Of a stretch of 64,000 nucleotides of DNA, positions 57,131 through 64,000 are shown piece by piece (the first letter of the stretch is position 1; each line of letters opens with the position of its first letter). Under the pieces are notes generated by a model, which was not told the origin of the DNA, did not search any database, and was given only the letters and a program-made list of their open reading frames with translations. The position numbers were made by a program, and so were the translations under genes. This DNA is from Cutibacterium acnes (GTDB lineage: Bacteria; Actinomycetota; Actinomycetes; Propionibacteriales; Propionibacteriaceae): positions 1,488,001-1,552,000 of the forward strand of contig NZ_CP023676.1 of NCBI RefSeq assembly GCF_003030305.1. The letters run 5' to 3'.

Positions 57131-57691
57131 TCAGGACCGATCCGAGTCATCCCCGCCGACGAGGCCCTCGAGGGCCGACCAGCGTGGGTCGATCCGATCC
57201 GGATGGTCATGATCCGGGTCGTCATTGAGGTTGGCACCACAGTCTGGGCACAGCCCACCGCAGTCATCGCGACACAGCGGGCTGAACGGAAGGTTCAGCA
57301 CGACCGCGGCACGCACCACGGGGTCAAGGTCGATAGTCTCCTCGGCACTAACCCGACTGGCATCCTCGTCGGCCTCCTTGTCGGGGTAGAAGTACAGCTC
57401 TTGGACGTCAAGGAGAAGTTCCTCCTTGATGGGGTCCAGGCAGCGAGAGCACTCCCCCTCCAGGGTGGCCTCGACGGTCCCGGCCGCGAGGACCCCCTCT
57501 CCAACCGACTCCAAGCGGAGATCAAGTTCGAGTGGAGAGTCCTCGGGAACGCCAATCATGTCGACATCGAGATCCGCTGGAGCGGGTACCGTCCGTTGAA
57601 CCCGGATCATCTGACCCACTTGCCGACGCAGCGAATGGGTCTCGAGAACGAGACCCGAAAGCGCGTCGGAGTGGCGATGGGTGGTGTTCAT
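57131..57691 (-). CDS. YceD/DUF177 family protein
   Basis: A 186-aa acidic protein linked to 23S rRNA accumulation in other bacteria. Cysteine motifs CSRC and CRDDCGGLCPDCGANLN are typical, as is LDPVVRAAVVLNLPFSPLC. It lies 63 bases upstream of rpmF on the same strand and is divergent from the sugar ABC operon. The start at ATG 57691 is supported by the family N-terminus (LVLETHSLRRQVG). Confidence 0.9.
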   Translation of the reverse strand: MNTTHRHSDALSGLVLETHSLRRQVGQMIRVQRTVPAPADLDVDMIGVPEDSPLELDLRLESVGEGVLAAGTVEATLEGECSRCLDPIKEELLLDVQELYFYPDKEADEDASRVSAEETIDLDPVVRAAVVLNLPFSPLCRDDCGGLCPDCGANLNDDPDHDHPDRIDPRWSALEGLVGGDDSDRS

Positions 57692-57834
57692 CGCAAAGAT
57701 CCCTTCGACCAGTGGAACACGACGAGGTCATGACCAGCCAGTAACTCTACACGACCACTGCCACCGGAACCAAAACCTGGGATTCTCCCACGCTTTGGCT
57801 TCCAAGCCATGGGGCAACGAGACCAATCGACATC

Positions 57835-57882
57835 TTGACTATCGACTCCTGTTCGGGCGATACTGTACTAAATCGTATTAGT
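57835..57882 (+). promoter_or_regulatory. promoter and LacI-type operator of the sugar ABC operon
   Basis: TTGACT (57835-57840) and GATACT (57859-57864) with an 18-base spacer form a promoter. ACTAAATCGTATTAGT (57867-57882) is an inverted repeat centred on CG, as LacI operators are, and lies over the expected transcription start. It differs at one base from the site at 62801-62816 before the alpha-mannosidase gene. Confidence 0.72.
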
Positions 57883-57953
57883 TCAGCAGGAACCGGCGCC
57901 AATGGTGGCCCAGAACCTGCTCAGGCCTCACCTCTCAAGGAAGAAGCAAGATC

Positions 57954-59264
57954 ATGGGAAACTTCACCATCGGTCGACGTCAACTGCTTGGCGGCACTGC
58001 CGCACTCGCGACAGTGCTCGCTGCGAGCGCATGTGGCATGAGTGGTTCAGGCGACAAACCGTCGAGTCAGGCATCTGTTAACCCGTCCGCCAAGCTCGAA
58101 GGCAGCATCCAGTTCCAAACCTGGTCGCTCAAGAACGAAAAGTTCACGCCCTACTTCAAGAGGCTCGTCAAGTCCTTTGAGAAGGAACATCCCGGAACAA
58201 CGATCAAGTGGGTTGACCAGCCAGGCGAGGGCTATGAGGAGAAAGTCCAGCAGCAAGCCACCGCTGGACAGCTGCCCGATGTCATTAACATACCGCCGAA
58301 CTTCACGTGGCAGCTCCTCAAAGCCAACAAGGTCATGGACCTCAAGAAGGCTGACGCGGCAGCCATCAACACATATATCAAGGGCGGCATTGACGCCTAC
58401 ACCTACGACGGTTACGACGGCGTCTACGGGTACCCGTGGTACCTCGGCACCGACCTGAACTGGTGGAACACCGAAGCCTTCGAGAAGTACGGTCTCGATC
58501 CCAAGAAGTTGCCGACCACACTTGATGAGCTTTATGCCCAAGCAATTACGATGGCTGAGAAATCCCACGGCACAATGCCCCTCATCTCCATCGCACCAGC
58601 TCTCGGTGATCTTGCCGCCCAGGGCGTCAAGGTCTACAAGGACGGAAAATTCACTTTCAACACCGACCAGGCCGTCGAGATCATTCAGAAGTATGTCGAG
58701 CTTTACGCCAAGAAGGCTATGCCGCCGGAGGTGTTGCAGAACAATTACCTCGGTAACTCGAAGCTGTTCCTCCAGGACAAGGTTGCGTGGACCACTGGCT
58801 CGGCCTCCTTCCCTGTCGACCTCAAGAAGAGCGCACCGAAGCTCCTCCCCCACGTCGCCATGACCACACGCATCGGCGTTCCTCCCCTGTTTGTGCAGGG
58901 CATCTGCGTCTCCGCAGACTCGAAGAACCCTAATCTGGCCCTAGCATTCGCCCAATATGTCACCAATAACGCCAACCAGGTTGACTTCGTCAAGCTTGCC
59001 CAGGGCTTCCTGCCGGGAACTAAGGAAGCCAACGAGAACACAAACTCCTTTACCTCCGTCATCTCCGATCCGCAGATGAAGAAGGCAGCCGAGGCCCTTG
59101 CCGGCGAGATGAAGTCCGCCAAGATCGGTGAGCCTATGGCCTATACCGACGCCATGAAGGCGTACGTCGGTCAGCAGATCTCCTCGGCAATGCGAGGTGA
59201 TATCTCCGCTAAGGACGCACTCGACAGGGCCGTCAAGTACTGCAACGACCACGTCACCAAGTGA
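57954..59264 (+). CDS. sugar ABC transporter substrate-binding lipoprotein
   Basis: Family 1 extracellular solute-binding protein, 436 aa. A twin-arginine/lipoprotein signal (GRRQLLGGTAALATVLAASAC) places the lipid-modified Cys at residue 27. The mature part shows the typical TWSLKNEKFTPYFKRLVKSF and QQATAGQLPDVI segments and a conserved domain hinge near YGYPWYLGTDLNWWN. First gene of an uptake operon with two permeases. The regulator and the adjacent GH38 gene suggest mannosides as cargo; this is inference. Confidence 0.9.
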   Translation: MGNFTIGRRQLLGGTAALATVLAASACGMSGSGDKPSSQASVNPSAKLEGSIQFQTWSLKNEKFTPYFKRLVKSFEKEHPGTTIKWVDQPGEGYEEKVQQQATAGQLPDVINIPPNFTWQLLKANKVMDLKKADAAAINTYIKGGIDAYTYDGYDGVYGYPWYLGTDLNWWNTEAFEKYGLDPKKLPTTLDELYAQAITMAEKSHGTMPLISIAPALGDLAAQGVKVYKDGKFTFNTDQAVEIIQKYVELYAKKAMPPEVLQNNYLGNSKLFLQDKVAWTTGSASFPVDLKKSAPKLLPHVAMTTRIGVPPLFVQGICVSADSKNPNLALAFAQYVTNNANQVDFVKLAQGFLPGTKEANENTNSFTSVISDPQMKKAAEALAGEMKSAKIGEPMAYTDAMKAYVGQQISSAMRGDISAKDALDRAVKYCNDHVTK

Positions 59265-59343
59265 TCTTCCTGCTGGCTCCGCCCTGCTGCGGGACCAGCA
59301 GAATCGTCGTCCGCTCACCTACCTCGCCCAAGGATTGCGCTCC

Positions 59344-60300
59344 ATGAACTCCCACCGCTGGTACACACCGTGGTTGTTGGTGGCCCCGGCAGTCGTGTGG
59401 ACCGTCGTGTTCGCCCTCTACCCCTTCATCAACACGATCATCCTGTCCTTCACGAACACCCGACCCCTCGTCGGCGGGGAGTTCATCGGTTTCGCGAACT
59501 ACGCCGAACTGTGGCACGACGACATGTTCTGGAATGCCATGGTGACGACATTCATCTATGTCATCATCTGCATCCCGCTGTTGACGATCCTGCCATTGCT
59601 GCTGGCCCTCCTGGTCGAGAAGAAGATTCCGGGCATCTCGTTCTTCCGCACGGTGGCGTATTTCCCCGTCATCGCATCGGTCGTCGTAGTCGCCCTCATC
59701 TGGAGCTGGATGTTCGATTCTCGCGGCCTTATTAACCAGTCCCTGCAATGGATGGGCGCTACCAGCAGCCCCATCCCTTTCCTCGTCGATCGCTGGAAGC
59801 TGCTCGGCTGCGCGATCCTCCTGACGGTTTGGAAAGGCCTCGGTTACTACATGATCGTCTACCTCGCGGCGCTGGGAAACGTTGACCATGATCTCCACGA
59901 AGCAGCTGCCCTCGACGGTGCGGGCACCTTCCAGAGATTCCGCAACGTCACCATTCCCGGTATCCGCCCCGCAATGGTCCTCATCATTGCCCTCATCGCG
60001 GTGTCCGGCATGAGGATTTTCTCCGAGCTGTACGTCCTCACCAACGGCACGGGTGGCCCAGGCGGTGAGGACTCCAGTCTGGTCATGGTCATTAAGCAAG
60101 TCGGAACCGGACTGTCCGGACAGCTCGGATACGCCTCAGCCCTATCAGTCGTGTTGTTCTTCCTCACCCTCATTCCATTGACGGTCATTGGTTGGGCCAA
60201 CAACAAGGACCTCCGATCAGGACGTCGGACCAGACGAGGAGAAGGTCGCGCTCGCCGCGCCGCCGCTATCCAAAGCGCCACCAAGGAGACGATGGCATGA
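59344..60300 (+). CDS. sugar ABC transporter permease (MalF type)
   Basis: Integral membrane protein of about 318 aa with six membrane helices, first near LLVAPAVVWTVVFALYPFI. The coupling loop EAAALDGAGTFQRFRNVTIPGIRP contacts the ATPase. ATG 59344 has AAGGA 9 bases upstream; the frame reads into the binding-protein gene and is shortened. It overlaps the next permease by 4 bases. No ATPase gene is nearby, so a shared MsiK-like ATPase is expected elsewhere. Confidence 0.92.
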   Translation: MNSHRWYTPWLLVAPAVVWTVVFALYPFINTIILSFTNTRPLVGGEFIGFANYAELWHDDMFWNAMVTTFIYVIICIPLLTILPLLLALLVEKKIPGISFFRTVAYFPVIASVVVVALIWSWMFDSRGLINQSLQWMGATSSPIPFLVDRWKLLGCAILLTVWKGLGYYMIVYLAALGNVDHDLHEAAALDGAGTFQRFRNVTIPGIRPAMVLIIALIAVSGMRIFSELYVLTNGTGGPGGEDSSLVMVIKQVGTGLSGQLGYASALSVVLFFLTLIPLTVIGWANNKDLRSGRRTRRGEGRARRAAAIQSATKETMA

Positions 60301-61193
60301 GCACTGCACAGGCAACCCGTCCAGCCAAGCAGAAGCCGTGGCGTAGCCGACACGCCTTCGACCCAACCCGTCCCACCCTCGCCGGGCTCATCGGGCGTTA
60401 CCTTCTCCTGATCTTCGTCGTCATCATCTCGATCGGACCATTCCTGTGGCAGCTCTCGACCTCCCTCAAGAGTGTCAATGAGAACATCTACTCCTTTCCG
60501 CCCCACCTCATCCCCCAGGAATTCACTATTGACGCATACCGACGCGTTGCCCATGTGGTGCCAATTCTCCGGTACGCCTGGCATTCCGTGATCGTCGCCG
60601 CAGTCTGCGTCGTCGGTAATGTCGTGCTAGCGTCGCTGGCCGGTTATGCACTGACCTGCATGAAGTTCCGCGGTAAGAAGGTCGTGATGGGTATCCTGCT
60701 GTCGGTTCTCCTGCTGCCGGGTGAAGTGACACTGACCAGCCAGTACCTCGTCATCAAGGGTATGGGCCTTGCGAATACGCTAACCGGCGTGGCCATTCCG
60801 GGCGTCGTCGGTGCCATCAACGTTCTGCTCATGGCGACCGCCTGTCGAGCCGTCCCTCCATCGGTTTTAGATGCGGCAACCGTTGACGGCGCGAACACGT
60901 GGTCGAAGATTCGCCACATCGTATGGCCCAACATCAAGGGCATGGCCTCCGTGGTCGCGGTGTTCTCGTTCATCGGGGCCTGGGACGACTTTCTGTGGCC
61001 ACTGGTTGTCCTCAACGATCCAGACAAGTACACGCTGACAGTTGGCATGCAGTACCTCAGCTCGACGATGTCCACCGATCCACGTGAGGTCGCAGCCGGT
61101 ACGGTGATCGCCCTTATCCCGATCATTATCATCTTCGCGTCGATGCAGAAGGTGTTCTTCCGCGGTGTTGAGAGTGGCGGGGTCAAGGGTTGA
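60297..61193 (+). CDS. sugar ABC transporter permease (MalG type)
   Basis: A 298-aa second permease. Six membrane helices, the first at LLLIFVVIISIGPFLWQL. The EAA-like loop DAATVDGANTWSKIRHIVWPNIKG is clear. ATG 60297 overlaps the MalF-type stop (ATGA); the longer frame is discarded. It ends the operon and is convergent with the LacI gene 20 bases away. Confidence 0.92.
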   Translation: MSTAQATRPAKQKPWRSRHAFDPTRPTLAGLIGRYLLLIFVVIISIGPFLWQLSTSLKSVNENIYSFPPHLIPQEFTIDAYRRVAHVVPILRYAWHSVIVAAVCVVGNVVLASLAGYALTCMKFRGKKVVMGILLSVLLLPGEVTLTSQYLVIKGMGLANTLTGVAIPGVVGAINVLLMATACRAVPPSVLDAATVDGANTWSKIRHIVWPNIKGMASVVAVFSFIGAWDDFLWPLVVLNDPDKYTLTVGMQYLSSTMSTDPREVAAGTVIALIPIIIIFASMQKVFFRGVESGGVKG

Positions 61194-61213
61194 CACCACC
61201 GCCGCGTCGCCCC

Positions 61214-62224
61214 TTACTGGGCCTGACCAGTGGATCCTCTCACGATGAGTTCAGGAGGTTGCTCGGTGACATCCTCGACGTCGTCACCGCCAAGGATTCC
61301 CATCAGCATGGTGATAGCATCCCGGCCCAGAACCGACGGATCTCGTCGCAAAGCGGTAATTCCTGGCGACATCACCCGACATGCTGGTGAGTCCTCAAAC
61401 GACACCACCGAAATGTCAGTGGGAACCTGTAACCGGTGCTCGGCAACGGCAGCCAAACCGCCCAGCGTCAGCACCTCATTGTCATAGACGATCGCGGTAG
61501 GACGATCCCCGATCTTCAGCAACGCGCTGGTCTCTCGCAGCCCGGACTGTTCCGAATAATCCGTTGCTGCTGCCTCGATAACAACAGCTCCTAACCTCTC
61601 GGCTTCCTGAGCAAAGGCTCGTCGCCGCACCATGCTGTGTTCGAGAGTGGGGTCGCCACCGATGTGGGCAATACGACGATGACCTTGATTAATCAAGTGA
61701 GTAACGATGTTTCCGGCAGCAGCTGCGTCATCGATATGGACACCAGGCAACGGTGTGTCACTCATAGCGCCAACAACCGTGCACGGCATCTTGATGTCTG
61801 CCATGAGCGGCCACCGTGGATCATTGCGGGCCGGATCGACTAGGACCACACCGTCAACCCGTCGCTGCGCCCACCATTGACGATGGACCTCGCATTCCTC
61901 CTCACGTGATGCGACCAACTGCAACACCAAGGCAGTACGTGCGGGAGTGAGGATCTCCTCCATGCCGGCAATAAGGTGGAGGAAGAAGCCTTCACCAGCA
62001 AAACTGCGATCGTCGCGCGCGATGACGAGCCCGACGGCTCCAGCCCGATTGGCCGATAGCGCTCTCGCAGCCACATTGGGACGCCACCCCAGGTCCTTGG
62101 CCACTGCCTTAACCCGGGCTCTCGTGGAATCGGAGACGCCCGGCTTGTCATTAAGGGCGAAGGAGACTGCGCCGGGGGACACACCGGCAAGCCTGGCGAT
62201 GTCCTTGATCGTCGTCCTGTCCAT
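61214..62224 (-). CDS. LacI family transcriptional regulator
   Basis: 336 aa. The helix-turn-helix and hinge TTIKDIARLAGVSPGAVSFAL...KPGVSDSTRARV fill residues 3-40, and the periplasmic-binding-like sugar domain follows (GAVGLVIARDD, GVVLVDPARNDPRW, HIGGDPTLEHS, ISVVSFEDSP). It is convergent with the ABC operon and upstream-divergent to the GH38 gene. The two matching palindromes at 57867 and 62801 are its likely targets; the inducer is presumably a mannoside or a breakdown product. Confidence 0.93.
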   Translation of the reverse strand: MDRTTIKDIARLAGVSPGAVSFALNDKPGVSDSTRARVKAVAKDLGWRPNVAARALSANRAGAVGLVIARDDRSFAGEGFFLHLIAGMEEILTPARTALVLQLVASREEECEVHRQWWAQRRVDGVVLVDPARNDPRWPLMADIKMPCTVVGAMSDTPLPGVHIDDAAAAGNIVTHLINQGHRRIAHIGGDPTLEHSMVRRRAFAQEAERLGAVVIEAAATDYSEQSGLRETSALLKIGDRPTAIVYDNEVLTLGGLAAVAEHRLQVPTDISVVSFEDSPACRVMSPGITALRRDPSVLGRDAITMLMGILGGDDVEDVTEQPPELIVRGSTGQAQ

Positions 62225-62797
62225 GAAGTCACGGTCCTTCTCGAAGCATGAATGCCCTGTCGGGGGCCTAGGGGCGTCATCGCCCGAGGCTCATTGCCTC
62301 GACCCCGCGCGGCATCATTTTAAGGCTATCTGCAGCGATAGGTAAAACGCTTCAGCACCCTGTCGAATTGGTCTTGCCAATTCCATATCCGTCACTAGTT
62401 CCCTATGCTGGGAGATGTCATGCCCCAGACGAGCCTTCGAGGTTCGCCCAAGCCAAGTCGTTGCCGACCGGATGGCACACCAGGTCATGAGCACTATCAA
62501 GCGGACTAGCCGACGTGTCATTATCCGCAACCCATACATATGAGCTTCATGACGATGGTGGTTCATTATCACCCGAAAGTCGGTATGCCTCGATCACGAG
62601 CGTCTGTAACTACTACGCAGTATGGCGGGGCGACGACCCATCACGGATGGTGGCTATTACCCTGATCGCCACTGGCTTGCTAGCCCGGTCCACGACGATC
62701 GCCCCTAGACCACACCACGATCCTCCTCGACGAGGGGCCCCGAGTCGCTCCGAAATGCGCTCTTGGAGATCGTGTGGTCAATTCCTAACTCAACAGG
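62225..62797. other. intergenic region between the LacI gene and the alpha-mannosidase gene
   Basis: About 570 bases with no supported gene. CTATCTGCAGCGATAG (62325-62340) is an inverted repeat about 100 bases upstream of the LacI start and could serve its own control. A short CCTCCTCGACGAGG-type stem is seen near 62722-62738. Open frames in this stretch have no SD or family features. Confidence 0.55.
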
Positions 62798-62825
62798 TTG
62801 ACTAAACCGTATTAGTCACTACACT
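62798..62825 (+). promoter_or_regulatory. promoter and LacI-type operator of the alpha-mannosidase gene
   Basis: TTGACT (62798-62803) and TACACT (62820-62825) are 16 bases apart. The operator ACTAAACCGTATTAGT (62801-62816), flanked by G and C that extend the palindrome, overlaps the -35 and spacer, so a bound repressor would block polymerase. 15 of 16 bases match the site at 57867-57882. Confidence 0.72.
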
Positions 62826-62873
62826 TCACACTGAAACTATCCGTTGTCAATGTCGCAACCGCCAGGGACTCCA

Positions 62874-64000
62874 ATGCATGATCACGCCCCCATTCTTGAC
62901 GACAGGGTGCATCGCCATCTCGCTGAGAAGATTCGCCCCGCCGAGACCACCACGGTGTGCCACCTAAACGTCGAGTGGGCCCCCGTCACCGACACCGTCG
63001 AGGGGTTGAACAGCCGGCCCGGGGTCGTCGGCCAGGGTGAACCCATCTCGATCAGTGCGGGCCTAGCCCTGGCATATGAGCCCTTCCGGATAGGCGACAC
63101 ATGGGGACCGCCATGGGGAACAACGTGGTTTCACCTCACCGCGACTGTACCGCCAGAGCACCGCGACGACCACCTTGAGATGATCGTCGACCTCGGTGGA
63201 GTCTGGGACTCCCCCGGATTCCAGTCCGAGGGGCTAGTCGTGCGTCCGGACGGATCCATCATCAAGGCCCTCAACCCGCGCAATACCTGGATTCCTGTCG
63301 AGACTGACACTGAAGGTCACATTGACGTCTACGTCGAAGCCGCCTCGAACCCCATCTTGCTAGCCCAGCCGCCCTTCCAACCTACCGAGGACGGTGACAA
63401 GCTCACCGCCTCTACCGACACCTATTACTCGCTCAAGCGAGCCGACCTCGTCGTCGTCAATGACGAGGTACGCGAACTCATTGCCGACATTGTCACCTTG
63501 TCTGGTTTGGCCGCCCAGTTGCCGGAGGACTCCGAGCGTCGCTGGGACGTTCGTCGCGCCCTGGACCGCGCTATGGATCGCCTTGACCTATTCGACGTCG
63601 TCTCTTCTGCATCAGCAGCTCGCAGCGAGTTAGCCCCTGCCTTGACCCGCCCCGCGCATGACTCGGCCCAGACGATGACTGCCATCGGCCACGCCCACAT
63701 TGACTCCGCCTGGCTGTGGCCACTGCGCGAAACCCGACGCAAGGTCGCTCGAACAATCTCCAATCAGCTCAACCTCATCGACACCGACCCGGCCCACATC
63801 TTTGCCTTCCCAGCCGCTCAGCATTCGGCCTGGCTCGAAGAGGATCATCCTGATCTCTTCGCCAGGTTGCAGAAGGCTGTCAAGGATGGTCGCATCATCC
63901 CGGTCGGCGGTATGTGGGTGGAGTCCGATGCCAACCTTCCCGGGGGTGAGTCGATGTGCCGGCAGCTGTTGTACGGACAGCGCTATTTCATGGCGAAACT
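62874..64000 (+). CDS. GH38 alpha-mannosidase, 5' part
   Basis: At least 375 codons, running off the right edge. An N-terminal beta-rich domain (about 1-260, with FRIGDTWGPPWGTTWFHL) precedes the GH38 catalytic domain: zinc-binding GHAHIDSAWLWPLRET at about residue 272, and GGMWVESDANLPGGESMCRQ carrying the nucleophile Asp. It hydrolyses alpha-mannosides, likely from host glycans, and is intracellular as no signal peptide is seen. ATG 62874 is used; ATG 62878 is out of frame. Confidence 0.93.
   Translation, partial: MHDHAPILDDRVHRHLAEKIRPAETTTVCHLNVEWAPVTDTVEGLNSRPGVVGQGEPISISAGLALAYEPFRIGDTWGPPWGTTWFHLTATVPPEHRDDHLEMIVDLGGVWDSPGFQSEGLVVRPDGSIIKALNPRNTWIPVETDTEGHIDVYVEAASNPILLAQPPFQPTEDGDKLTASTDTYYSLKRADLVVVNDEVRELIADIVTLSGLAAQLPEDSERRWDVRRALDRAMDRLDLFDVVSSASAARSELAPALTRPAHDSAQTMTAIGHAHIDSAWLWPLRETRRKVARTISNQLNLIDTDPAHIFAFPAAQHSAWLEEDHPDLFARLQKAVKDGRIIPVGGMWVESDANLPGGESMCRQLLYGQRYFMAK

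Noticed and set aside
56890-57267. Extended N-terminus for rnc
   Set aside because: Lies over rpmF and beyond in another frame; RNase III homology begins after it.

Overview
This window looks like chromosomal DNA of a propionibacterium, most likely Cutibacterium (C. acnes or a very close relative). The assignment rests on moderately high GC, actinobacterial gene neighbourhoods (yceD-rpmF-rnc-mutM, SseB-infC-rpmI-rplT-trmH-pheST, HAD-tlyA-nadK-recN, DUF2469-rnhB-lepB-rplS), actinobacterial rRNA spacer motifs, a secreted lipase-type hydrolase, and the absence of foreign-looking large blocks. No database search could be run, so the species name is an inference.

Layout. 1-8 kb, leftward: recN, nadK, tlyA, a biotin-uptake operon (bioY-bioM-bioN), a NagD-type HAD phosphatase and a TPR protein with an Arg/Asp-rich tail. 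8.5-14.2 kb: a complete leftward rRNA operon (16S-23S-5S, no spacer tRNA) ending in a 71-bp perfect palindrome. 14.2-18 kb: tyrS, argR, then a TetR regulator (called bioQ here) divergent from bioB. 18-25 kb, leftward: SseB-like, infC-rpmI-rplT, trmH, pheS-pheT. 25-33 kb: hisE-hisG, pnuC, DUF3090 and its SCO1664-family partner, an aldo/keto reductase, gltA, an M20 peptidase and tRNA-Leu(GAG). 33.8-35.5 kb: a frameshifted secreted alpha/beta hydrolase, a CsbD-like stress protein and ogt. 36-45 kb, leftward: yraN-comM-dprA, DUF2469-rnhB-lepB, rplS and sdhCAB. 45-57.7 kb, leftward: rpsP-khpA-rimM-trmD, an amidohydrolase, ffh, an esterase, ftsY, a GtrA protein, a small hicAB island, a decayed mutM, then rnc-rpmF-yceD. 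57.9-64 kb: a mannoside-type ABC uptake operon, its LacI regulator and the start of a GH38 alpha-mannosidase.

Two regulatory circuits can be read from the sequence. (1) Biotin: three copies of an inverted repeat of the form TGAAY-N3-GTTCA lie upstream of bioY (one) and between the TetR gene and bioB (two), linking synthesis and uptake genes 11 kb apart to one repressor. (2) Mannosides: two almost identical 16-bp LacI-type operators lie at the promoters of the ABC operon and of the alpha-mannosidase gene.

Several genes are decaying. mutM has lost its catalytic Pro-2 and is frameshifted before its zinc finger. A second, older mutM zinc-finger remnant lies beyond hicAB, which suggests that the hicAB segment was inserted at the mutM 3' end. 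hicA carries two compensating frameshifts. The secreted hydrolase is frameshifted just after its nucleophile. Translation control is also unusual: infC appears to start at AUC behind a terminator-like leader.
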